Positions 54,228 to 61,950 of a stretch of DNA of 64,000 bases are shown here, in pieces; the stretch's first letter is position 1; each line of letters starts with the position of its first letter. Below the pieces are notes generated by a model, which saw nothing but the letters and a program-made list of their open reading frames with translations, ran no database searches and was not told the DNA's origin. Location of the stretch: positions 372,001 to 436,000 of the forward strand of contig NZ_JAHXYI010000001.1 in NCBI RefSeq assembly GCF_019970045.1, given 5' to 3'. This DNA is from Chryseobacterium sp. GVT01B (GTDB lineage Bacteria; Bacteroidota; Bacteroidia; Flavobacteriales; Weeksellaceae). The position numbers and the translations under genes were made by a program.

Positions 54228-56510
54228 ATGAAGTTTATATTTTCTACTTGCTTACTGCTGTTACAGGCGTGGGCCCTGGGTCAGAACATATCTCCCGTAG
54301 ATTATGTGAATCCTTTAATGGGAACGCAGTCCAAGCCTTCCTTATCCAACGGAAATACCTATCCGGCAGTCGGACTTCCCTGGGGAATGAATATCTGGAC
54401 GCCGCAGACCGGTAAAATGGGTGACGGATGGGCTTATACCTACGATGCAGATAAAATAAAAGGATTTAAACAAACGCATCAGCCTTCTCCCTGGATGAAT
54501 GATTACGGCGCATTTGCCATCATGCCGGGAGTAGGAAAAGTGAAATTTAAAGAAGACGACAGAGCGAGCTGGTTCAGTCACAAAGCTGAGGTTACAACTC
54601 CTTATTTCTATAGTGTATACCTTGCGGACATCAATGTAACTACAGAATTTACACCTACAGAAAGAGCTTCCTATTTTAAATTTGATTTTCCCAAGACAGA
54701 CAGTGCTTACATCGTCGTAGATGCTTTGAACAAAGGTTCTTACATCAAAATTTTACCTAAAGAAAGAAAAATTATTGGGTATACTACAAAATATTCTACC
54801 GGGAAATATGATAATTTTAAAAACTATTTCGTCGTTCAGTTTGATAAAGATTTTGAACTGACAAAAACCTGGAAAGACGATAAGCTGGTTAATGACCAAT
54901 TAGAAATTACCAGCGATCATACAGGAGCTGTCGTAGGTTTTAAGCTTAAAAATAAAGAAACGGTTTATGCAAAAATAGCCTCTTCATTCATCAGTTTTGA
55001 ACAGGCAGAACTGAATCTGAAAAGAGAAATCGGAGCCAAAAATTTTGAACAGGTAAAAACCGATGCTAAAAATATCTGGAACAAAACATTAGGCAAAATA
55101 GACGTAAAAGGAGGTACAGATCAGCAGATGAGAACCTTTTACTCCTCTTTGTACAGAACTTTATTCTTCCCGCAGAAACTCTATGAAGTGGATGCTCAGA
55201 ATAAAATAAAACACTGGAGTCCTTACAACGGTAAAATTGTTGACGGAAGAATGTTTGCAGGAACCGGATTCTGGGATACTTTCCGTGCTTTGTACCCTTT
55301 CCTTAACCTTGTTTACCCAAGCATCAATGTAGAAATGCAGGAAGGATTGGCTAATGCTTACAAAGAAGGCGGATTCTTACCAGAATGGAGCAGCCCGGGA
55401 TATTCTGATATTATGATTGGAAACAATTCTGCATCCGTTGTTGCAGATGCTTACATCAAAGGACTTCGCGGATACGATACGGAAGCTCTTTGGCAGGCGG
55501 TAAAACACGGAGCGAATAACGAAGGTCCTATAGAAGCAGTAGGCCGTGCAGGAGTAAAGTATTATAATGAATTAGGTTACGTGCCTTACGATGTGAAAAT
55601 CAATGAAAATGCGGCAAGAACATTAGAGTATGCTTATGACGATTTTTCAATTTATCAGCTAGGAAAAGCATTGGGGAAACCCGCTTCAGAAATTGATATT
55701 TATAAGAAGAGAGCTTATAATTATAAAAATGTCTTTGACAAGGAAACAGGTTTGATGCGTGGTAAAAATAAAGACGGGAACTTCCAGAAACCTTTCAACC
55801 CTTTCAAATGGGGTGATGCGTTTACAGAAGGAAACAGCTGGCATTATACATGGTCTGTTTTCCAGGATATTGACGGACTGTCAGAACTGATGGGTGGAAA
55901 AAAGAAATTTGAAGCCAAACTCGATGAGGTTTTCTCATTACCTCCTGTTTTTGATGACAGTTATTATGGTGGTGTTATCCATGAGATCAGAGAAATGCAG
56001 ATCATGAATATGGGTCAGTATGCCCACGGAAACCAGCCTATTCAGCACATGATCTATCTGTATAATTATGCAGGAGCACCTTACAAGACTCAATATTGGT
56101 CAAGACAGGTAATGAATAAATTATATCATGCCACTCCGGATGGATATTGCGGAGATGAAGATAACGGACAGACTTCTGCATGGTATATTTTCTCAGCGCT
56201 TGGGTTTTATCCGGTAACCCCGGCAACAGATCAGTATGTGTTGGGAGCACCATTATTTAAAGAAGCCACCATTCATCTTGAAAATGGTAAGAAAATTGAA
56301 ATAAAAGCTCCGGAAAATAATTCCGAAAATCTATATGTAAAATCACTGAATGTAAACCAACAGCCTTATTCCAAAAACTGGTTGAGCCATAAAGAGTTGA
56401 TGAAAGGAGCTGTGTTAGACTTTAAAATGGATAACAAACCAAATAAAGAAAGAGGTTCACAGGAAAAAGATTTTCCATATTCAATGTCAAAAGAAGAATC
56501 AAATAAATAA
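54228..56510 (+). CDS. GH92 family enzyme 2, catalytic acid Glu replaced by Gln
   Basis: A 760-residue GH92 protein with signal peptide (to about ALGQN). It has VDYVNPLMGTQSKPSLSNGN, TGFWDTFRALYPFLNLVYPS and DEDNGQTSAWYIFSALGFYPV. The segment that reads GDEPGHHVPYLYNY in GH92-1 is HGNQPIQHMIYLYNY here, with Gln603 in the position of the acid Glu. A Gln at this position is known from a GH92 enzyme that removes mannose from mannose-1-phospho-6-mannose, where the phosphate leaving group needs no acid. This protein may therefore act on phosphorylated mannose. A C-terminal extension of about 30 Lys/Glu-rich residues is present. Confidence 0.88.
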   Translation: MKFIFSTCLLLLQAWALGQNISPVDYVNPLMGTQSKPSLSNGNTYPAVGLPWGMNIWTPQTGKMGDGWAYTYDADKIKGFKQTHQPSPWMNDYGAFAIMPGVGKVKFKEDDRASWFSHKAEVTTPYFYSVYLADINVTTEFTPTERASYFKFDFPKTDSAYIVVDALNKGSYIKILPKERKIIGYTTKYSTGKYDNFKNYFVVQFDKDFELTKTWKDDKLVNDQLEITSDHTGAVVGFKLKNKETVYAKIASSFISFEQAELNLKREIGAKNFEQVKTDAKNIWNKTLGKIDVKGGTDQQMRTFYSSLYRTLFFPQKLYEVDAQNKIKHWSPYNGKIVDGRMFAGTGFWDTFRALYPFLNLVYPSINVEMQEGLANAYKEGGFLPEWSSPGYSDIMIGNNSASVVADAYIKGLRGYDTEALWQAVKHGANNEGPIEAVGRAGVKYYNELGYVPYDVKINENAARTLEYAYDDFSIYQLGKALGKPASEIDIYKKRAYNYKNVFDKETGLMRGKNKDGNFQKPFNPFKWGDAFTEGNSWHYTWSVFQDIDGLSELMGGKKKFEAKLDEVFSLPPVFDDSYYGGVIHEIREMQIMNMGQYAHGNQPIQHMIYLYNYAGAPYKTQYWSRQVMNKLYHATPDGYCGDEDNGQTSAWYIFSALGFYPVTPATDQYVLGAPLFKEATIHLENGKKIEIKAPENNSENLYVKSLNVNQQPYSKNWLSHKELMKGAVLDFKMDNKPNKERGSQEKDFPYSMSKEESNK

Positions 56511-56533
56511 TTTTAATTTAAAAATATAGCTGT

Positions 56534-57031
56534 ATGAGTACAGAAAAAAAAGAAATATTCGATAGAGTAGAGAACATGCTGCAGACACAAGGTTTTACTA
56601 TTGCAGCTAAAGATGATACAAGACCATGGGGTGGTTTTTTTGTAATTGATGAAACACAGGCGCAGGATTTTGCCAATCAGTATTTTGATGGGATTGATGT
56701 AGACAACTTGAGAATAGGAGGGAAGCTAAGCCCAAAAATTCTTATCGTGGCTCCGGAAGCAAGATTAAGCTGGCAGTATCACCACAGAAGAGCCGAAATC
56801 TGGCAGGTAGTGGAAGGAACTGTAGGGATCAAAAGAAGCAATACCGATGAAGAAGGAGAATTGGGAGAATATGGACCAAAAGATCAGGTAAAACTTCAGC
56901 AGGGGGAAAGACACAGATTAATTGGTCTTACAGGCTGGGGAATTGTAGCCGAAATCTGGCAGCACACCGATGCGTCCAATCCTTCCGATGAAGATGATAT
57001 CGTAAGAGTACAGGATGACTTTGGAAGATAA
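56534..57031 (+). CDS. Cupin-type phosphomannose isomerase-like protein
   Basis: A 165-residue single-cupin protein with DTRPWGGFFVID at the N-terminus and metal-binding His in WQYHHRRAEIWQVVEGT and QQGERHRLIGL, close to cupin-type mannose-6-phosphate isomerases and the C-terminal part of type II PMI/GMP enzymes. It would convert mannose-6-phosphate to fructose-6-phosphate, draining the product of this locus. It lies 24 bases after GH92-2 and is the last gene of the unit, followed by a strong terminator. Confidence 0.8.
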   Translation: MSTEKKEIFDRVENMLQTQGFTIAAKDDTRPWGGFFVIDETQAQDFANQYFDGIDVDNLRIGGKLSPKILIVAPEARLSWQYHHRRAEIWQVVEGTVGIKRSNTDEEGELGEYGPKDQVKLQQGERHRLIGLTGWGIVAEIWQHTDASNPSDEDDIVRVQDDFGR

Positions 57032-57033
57032 AT

Positions 57034-57073
57034 AAAAAGAATCGGCTTCAATATCGAAGCCGATTCTTTTTAT
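57034..57073 (+). terminator. Terminator closing the N-glycan locus
   Basis: A perfect 16-bp stem (57034-57049 with 57056-57071) with a 6-base loop and T-run follows the cupin gene by 3 bases. Confidence 0.92.
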
Positions 57074-57087
57074 TAGTAAGGAATCTT

Positions 57088-57238
57088 GAGGCTGGAAGAA
57101 GGAAGTTCCTGTAGGTTTACGTAACTTTTAGATTTCCTCCGTTACTACTGATGAATTTCAGAGAACATATATCAGTAAGGTATCCCTAATAAGAAATTTA
57201 CCGACTAATAGTACTCCAGGCTTCATTCTTCCAGCTTC
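57088..57238. repeat. MITE-like element with imperfect terminal inverted repeats
   Basis: The arms GAGGCTGGAAGAAGGAAG (57088-57105) and CTTCATTCTTCCAGCTTC (57221-57238) pair at 16 of 18 positions and flank about 115 non-coding bases between convergent operons. No transposase is present and I cannot see target-site duplications. Confidence 0.4.
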
Positions 57239-57243
57239 CCGCC

Positions 57244-59949
57244 TTAAAACGTCACATCCAGTCCTACATAAAAGTTGGCCTTCATAATCGGTGCGTATAC
57301 CATTCCTCCGTCAAAATAATTTCCGAAAGGATTTTTAAAATCAACAATCGCATTTTTCTGATAATAAGAAGTAAGGTTTTCACCTCCTACATAAGCTCTG
57401 ATCTTTTTATTGAAGTTTCTTGAGATCTGAGCATTAAGAACCGCATAAGATTCCGAATACGTTGGCAACTGAAACTCTGCCGGATTACTTGAAGTATCAG
57501 GAAGTCTCTGTTTTCCTACCCAGTTTAAAGTCGTATCAAAGCTCCAGAATCCTCCATTGTTATTTTTATTGGTAGAATAGGCTAAATTCACAAATCCTCT
57601 GTGCTTTGCCATAAAAGGAACTTCTCTTCTTCCTCCGATATAATCTGCCTGTACATCATAGTATTTGTAAGCAAGTCTTACATCAAAGTTTTTGAAAGGA
57701 GTGAAATCCCACTGAGTCTGGAATGAGTTTGCAAACGATTTTCCTTCCAGATTATAGAATGTCAGCTGCTGAGGAGATTTGTCAAGATCCACTAATACCT
57801 GATCCTGGAAATCTGTTCTGAAGAAATCAGCGATGATACTGGATTTTCTACCGAATAATTTGAATTCCTGTTGTAAACTTGCACCGTAGTTCCAGGCAAT
57901 TTCAGGTTTTAGGCCGTAAATATTTCCTCCGTTGGATAAAATGTTAATAGCTCTGTTCGATGCAAAATATTGCTGGCTTTCCGCAAATACATTCGCTGTT
58001 CTGAATCCTCTTCCCGCTGAAAGTCTTAAAATAGTCTGAGGCGTGAAATCATACTTGAAATTTAGCCTTGGGGTAAACTGAGTTCCTGCCAGATTATGAA
58101 AATCCACTCTGGTTCCCGCTACTAAAGTATATTTTAAACCTGTTAAAGTATATTCCGCAAAGATTCCCGGTACAATTTCATTTCTTTTCAGGTCGTTCAA
58201 CAAATAAGTTTCCTTATAACCGTCATACAAGAAACTTGCTCCAGCTTTGTACTTATGATTGGTATTCCCGATAATGCTTTCAAAGATTAAATTGGAATAA
58301 TACGTGTGCTGCTGTCCTGCATAATTTCTCAGTCCGAAGAAACTATCCTGCTGGTGATACACATACTGGTTCATCCATCCGATGCTTTGGTATGGTTTTC
58401 CTTTAAAAACGTATCCGGTTTTATTCCAAACCTGGAATCTTGAAATATCAATTCCTACTCCATAAAAAGGCTGTTTGTCCTGAGCCAGTTTTTTATTAAA
58501 ACCAATTTGTCCTGCCGTTCTTTCATCTCTGATAAAATTAATTCCGAAGTGAGATCCGAATCCTGATTTTTCAAGATCATTATAATTCAATAAATAGGCG
58601 GCATTGATCTGAGTTCCTTTCGGTCTGTCCAGAAAACCGTCATCATTCATATCCGTATTCCCGAAAGTTCCGTTCCCGTGAAGAAGGAAAGTTTGTGACC
58701 ATTTATCGTTGATAGGAGAAACATTGGTAATATTCACTTCCGCTCTTCCATTGAAGTCAGAAAAAAGGTTCAGTGAAGTTTCCGGAGTTTTTGCATTCTT
58801 CAAAAGTTCGGTATTAATCTGGCCTGTGATGCTTTCGTAACCATTTGTTACAGTACTTCCTCCCTTAGTAAGCTGGATACTTTCAATCCATCTTCCCGGA
58901 ATGAAATTTAATCCATAGGCAGAAGCCAAACCTCTGATTTCGGGCAATTGTTCTTTTGTTAAGCTGGTATATTTCTGATCCAATCCAAGCATTTTCAGCT
59001 GTTTTGTTCCGGTAACGGCATTGCTGAAAGAAACATCAACTGTTGCATTGGTTTCAAAACTTTCAGACAGATTACAACAAGCTGCTTTTAAAAGTTCTTT
59101 TTTATCAATATTAAAAACAAGACCTGCTTCTTTCTTGCTCAATGAAGTTGCAGCTTTAGAACCTGTTACCACTACACCGTCAATGTTTTTTTCATGTTGG
59201 GAGTGGTCTTCTTTAGCTGGTGAAGTCTCGTGGTCTTTATGATCTCCCTGCTTTGTTTCTTCTTCATAATGTACCTTTGGATTGGCTTCACCAAAAGTAA
59301 AATCTCTATCATAGAGGCAACATCCCGGAAGCCCATTGTACGTTGCATCCGAAGTCTTGTATTTTTCATTATCATGACCTGCATCGGCAATCGCTTTTAA
59401 GATCTTATCTGCTGAAGTTTTTGACGGGTCAAAATTTAAAATAACGGTTTGTTTTTCTGCATTCCATTCTGCAGCAGTGGCTCCTGCATCTTTTGATGCT
59501 TTTTCAATTCTTGCTTTACAAGAAGAACAGTTTCCTCTAACATAGAATTCATTTTCTTTTTTAACAGAAACATTGGCATTTGTATGGTGTTCGTGATGAG
59601 TTTCCGCTTGGGATGGCTGCAAATCTCTATTATACAGACAACATCCCGGAAGGCTATTGTAAACAGCATCTGAAGCTTTGAATTTTTCATTATCATGGCC
59701 TGCTTCAGCCACTTTTTGAAGAATATCATCTGTAGATACCTTGTCCGTTTCTAAAGTTAAGGTTTGAAGATCAACAGAGTAAACTGCTGTTTTAGCTCCT
59801 GCTTTTTTGGCAGCACTTTCAATTCTTGTCTTGCACATTTCGCAGTTCCCTTTTACCTTGAACTGATTTTTTGCAAGTGTCTGAGCAGATATAAATTGTG
59901 TAAATAGGAATAATGCACCAAGTATAAACCTGGAAATTGGTAATTTCAT
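57244..59949 (-). CDS. TonB-dependent receptor with two N-terminal heavy-metal (HMA) domains, probable copper uptake
   Basis: A 901-residue outer-membrane receptor with signal peptide to about Ala22. Two HMA-type modules follow: GNCEMC (C36, C39) and GNCSSC (C141, C144), each closed by LPGCCLY (C103-C104 and C210-C211). His-rich linkers HHEHH (118-122) and HKDHETSPAKEDHSQHEKN (about 234-252) come after each. The plug (VVVTGSKAATSLSKKEAG, then AACCNLSESFET) and barrel fill the rest, ending in YVGLDVTF. The metal-binding modules fused to the transporter suggest capture of copper or a related metal. It is last in an operon with two Cys/His-rich exported proteins. Confidence 0.9.
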   Translation of the reverse strand: MKLPISRFILGALFLFTQFISAQTLAKNQFKVKGNCEMCKTRIESAAKKAGAKTAVYSVDLQTLTLETDKVSTDDILQKVAEAGHDNEKFKASDAVYNSLPGCCLYNRDLQPSQAETHHEHHTNANVSVKKENEFYVRGNCSSCKARIEKASKDAGATAAEWNAEKQTVILNFDPSKTSADKILKAIADAGHDNEKYKTSDATYNGLPGCCLYDRDFTFGEANPKVHYEEETKQGDHKDHETSPAKEDHSQHEKNIDGVVVTGSKAATSLSKKEAGLVFNIDKKELLKAACCNLSESFETNATVDVSFSNAVTGTKQLKMLGLDQKYTSLTKEQLPEIRGLASAYGLNFIPGRWIESIQLTKGGSTVTNGYESITGQINTELLKNAKTPETSLNLFSDFNGRAEVNITNVSPINDKWSQTFLLHGNGTFGNTDMNDDGFLDRPKGTQINAAYLLNYNDLEKSGFGSHFGINFIRDERTAGQIGFNKKLAQDKQPFYGVGIDISRFQVWNKTGYVFKGKPYQSIGWMNQYVYHQQDSFFGLRNYAGQQHTYYSNLIFESIIGNTNHKYKAGASFLYDGYKETYLLNDLKRNEIVPGIFAEYTLTGLKYTLVAGTRVDFHNLAGTQFTPRLNFKYDFTPQTILRLSAGRGFRTANVFAESQQYFASNRAINILSNGGNIYGLKPEIAWNYGASLQQEFKLFGRKSSIIADFFRTDFQDQVLVDLDKSPQQLTFYNLEGKSFANSFQTQWDFTPFKNFDVRLAYKYYDVQADYIGGRREVPFMAKHRGFVNLAYSTNKNNNGGFWSFDTTLNWVGKQRLPDTSSNPAEFQLPTYSESYAVLNAQISRNFNKKIRAYVGGENLTSYYQKNAIVDFKNPFGNYFDGGMVYAPIMKANFYVGLDVTF

Positions 59950-60018
59950 TTTGTTTAAAAGTTTAAATTAATTAAAAATCAGTTCATTATAGAGTATAAT
60001 GAACCCATGGTATTTTAA

Positions 60019-60381
60019 TTAACCTATCTTAGGCGGCTGCCAGATTTCCTTTAAACGGTCTGAAAGATAAGGATCTGAATATCGGAACTGGGCATTCTTA
60101 TTCGCTTTGTAATAAGATAGTTCCAGACGTAGATTTTTTGAGAAAGGAGTTTCAATAAAAGTATAGCAGGCAACACATGATGAGCAGCAGTCATCATTAC
60201 ATGATTTTGTTTTGTCATGTTCGCTGTCTTTTTTTGAAGAATGATTTTTGCAGCAGTCACTTTTTTTCGAAGATTCTGCTTTACAGCATGTTTCCTGCAT
60301 TGCCTGTGCATAGAAATTGTCCTTGGGAATTAAAAAAAATCCCAGACAAAATACAATTACAAGTAGATGAAACAGCTTCAT
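60019..60381 (-). CDS. Small exported Cys-rich protein of the copper-type operon
   Basis: From the ATG at 60381, 120 residues with signal peptide (to about FYAQA) and a dense Cys/Lys/His region (TCCKAES, DCCKNHSS, CNDDCCSSCVACYTF), ending in IWQPPKIG. The pattern resembles the small HYC/CC/PP-type proteins found next to metal-related TonB receptors in Flavobacteriia. Metal binding is likely; the specific role is unknown. It lies 69 bases upstream of the receptor gene and 19 bases after the lipoprotein gene. Confidence 0.7.
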   Translation of the reverse strand: MKLFHLLVIVFCLGFFLIPKDNFYAQAMQETCCKAESSKKSDCCKNHSSKKDSEHDKTKSCNDDCCSSCVACYTFIETPFSKNLRLELSYYKANKNAQFRYSDPYLSDRLKEIWQPPKIG

Positions 60382-60400
60382 ATCTGCAAAAATAAGAAAT

Positions 60401-61036
60401 TTATGGCAAAGGATCACCAACTTTTAGAGAACAGCTGTGCCAAGGTTCTCCGTGTGCCGGGTTTAACTTAGGTTTTTCTCCCATTGCCAGATTCTGTGCA
60501 GCAGGTGCTGGAGCAGGAGTTGTTACATCTTGGGCTGGTTGAGGAGCTGGTGCAGGTTTGCTGTTTAATGGCTGCCCTACAGGAATGTCACATCGGTGTC
60601 CGGGCTGTCCGTGTGGAGGATTCATCCCCGGAGCAGTTTTTGCCTGCTTCCCGTTATTATCAAGAGTGATTTTTCCCGGTGCTACTGCATTCGGATCAAT
60701 CTGAACAATATTATTTCCGTTTGTATTTATATTTTGTGAAGCTGGAGCAGCAGCAGATTTACTGTTCAGCGGTTGTCCTACCGGAATGTCACATCTATGG
60801 CCAGGTTGTCCATGTGGAGGGTTCATTCCTGGAGCGGTAGCCATCGGAGCAGGAGTAGAGGAAGATTGAATACCTGCCTGATCCATCAGTGATGTTTTTG
60901 AGGTTGTATTAAGAGCTACGCTGGGTTGTCCGGCGTTGGCTTCTTCTTTTAAATAAGTTGCTTTTTCATCCTTCTTACAAGATGTAGCTAATAGTGATAC
61001 GGCGATCAAACCTATAAATGTATTCTTCATATCCAT
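60401..61036 (-). CDS. Lipoprotein with repeated PHGQPGHRC metal-binding-like motifs
   Basis: A 211-residue (209 if the ATG at 61030 is used) lipoprotein with lipobox LLATSC. After an Ala/Pro-rich linker, the segment APGMNPPHGQPGHRCDIPVG occurs twice with identical protein sequence, and a third, diverged copy reads LNPAHGEPWHSC near the C-terminus. His and Cys spacing suggests one metal ion per repeat. Pro/Ala linkers separate the repeats. It heads the operon leading to the HMA-TonB receptor. A promoter overlapping a 15-bp inverted repeat lies directly upstream. Confidence 0.75.
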   Translation of the reverse strand: MDMKNTFIGLIAVSLLATSCKKDEKATYLKEEANAGQPSVALNTTSKTSLMDQAGIQSSSTPAPMATAPGMNPPHGQPGHRCDIPVGQPLNSKSAAAPASQNINTNGNNIVQIDPNAVAPGKITLDNNGKQAKTAPGMNPPHGQPGHRCDIPVGQPLNSKPAPAPQPAQDVTTPAPAPAAQNLAMGEKPKLNPAHGEPWHSCSLKVGDPLP

Positions 61037-61046
61037 GGGTATGAAA

Positions 61047-61085
61047 CAAAATTAGCAAAACATTTTCAATTGTTTTGCTAATTTT
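61047..61085 (-). promoter_or_regulatory. Inverted repeat overlapping the lipoprotein promoter
   Basis: AAAATTAGCAAAACA (61048-61062) and TGTTTTGCTAATTTT (61071-61085) are perfect 15-bp arms. A TAATTTTG -7 box on the minus strand (61047-61054) overlaps one arm. It could be an operator of the operon, a terminator of the response regulator gene, or both. Confidence 0.5.
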
Positions 61086-61108
61086 ATATTTATAATTTGA
61101 TTTTTAGA

Positions 61109-61795
61109 TTAATTTTTTACCAAAAGTCTAAATCCTTCTCCGTGGACGTTGATGATCTCCAATCCTTCGTCGTCTTTTAAGAGCTTACGAAGTTTTGCAA
61201 TATATACGTCCATACTTCTTGCTGTAAAGTAATTTTCCTTTTTCCAGATTTTTCTTAAAGCAAGATCTCTAGGCATGAAATCGTTTCTGTGGATACAAAG
61301 AAGCTTCAGTAATTCATTTTCTTTAGGAGAAAGTTTGTATTCTTTATCACCTACTTTCAACTGTCTCAGCATAGAATCAAAGAAAATGTTACTGATTTTA
61401 AACTGCTCCTGTTCCTCATTTTCCAATGTAGAACTTCTCTGCAGAATAGCCTTGATTTTGTATAAAAGAAGCTCAGTATCAAAAGGTTTTGTGATATAAT
61501 CATCAGCTCCCAGCTGGTATCCTTTCAAAATATCTTCTCTCATATTTCTTGCTGTAAGGAATATGATCGGTGTATTTTTATCAATCTTTTTTACATCTTC
61601 AGCTAATGAAAACCCATCTTTTTTAGGCATCATTACGTCAAATATGCAGATGTCGAATTCATTTTCTGTAAATTCTTTAAGTCCCTGCTCCCCATCAGTA
61701 GCCAGTGTTACTTCAAAATTATTGATGGTTAAATAATCTTTAAGCACCGCCCCGAAACTCTGATCGTCCTCTACTAATAATATTCTGTTGCTCAT
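61109..61795 (-). CDS. OmpR-family response regulator 2
   Basis: A 228-residue regulator with receiver domain (Asp in FDICIFDVMMPKKDG; FLTARN; TKPF) and C-terminal winged helix (KLSPKENELLKLL, FTARSMDVYIAKLRKLL), similar to RprY-like regulators of Bacteroidota. It is preceded by the kinase gene after 155 bases on the same strand. It lies just upstream of the copper-type operon on the same strand; a link is possible but not shown by the sequence. Confidence 0.92.
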   Translation of the reverse strand: MSNRILLVEDDQSFGAVLKDYLTINNFEVTLATDGEQGLKEFTENEFDICIFDVMMPKKDGFSLAEDVKKIDKNTPIIFLTARNMREDILKGYQLGADDYITKPFDTELLLYKIKAILQRSSTLENEEQEQFKISNIFFDSMLRQLKVGDKEYKLSPKENELLKLLCIHRNDFMPRDLALRKIWKKENYFTARSMDVYIAKLRKLLKDDEGLEIINVHGEGFRLLVKN

Positions 61796-61882
61796 AACTT
61801 TTAATAATTAATAATTAACATTAAGAATGAACTTCCTCACTCTATCTTCTATATTTTGATATTTGGTTTAAACTTTATAATT

Positions 61883-61946
61883 GATAAATGATGGTAGATA
61901 TGAAAGAAATCTTTTTATCATTTATCGCTTATCATCTATCATTTAT
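61883..61946. repeat. Short inverted and direct repeats between kinase and regulator genes
   Basis: GATAAATGAT (61883-61892) faces ATCATTTATC (61917-61926), and ATCATTTAT recurs at 61938-61946. It is simple A/T sequence and may form a weak intercistronic hairpin. Confidence 0.4.
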
Positions 61947-61950
61947 TTTT

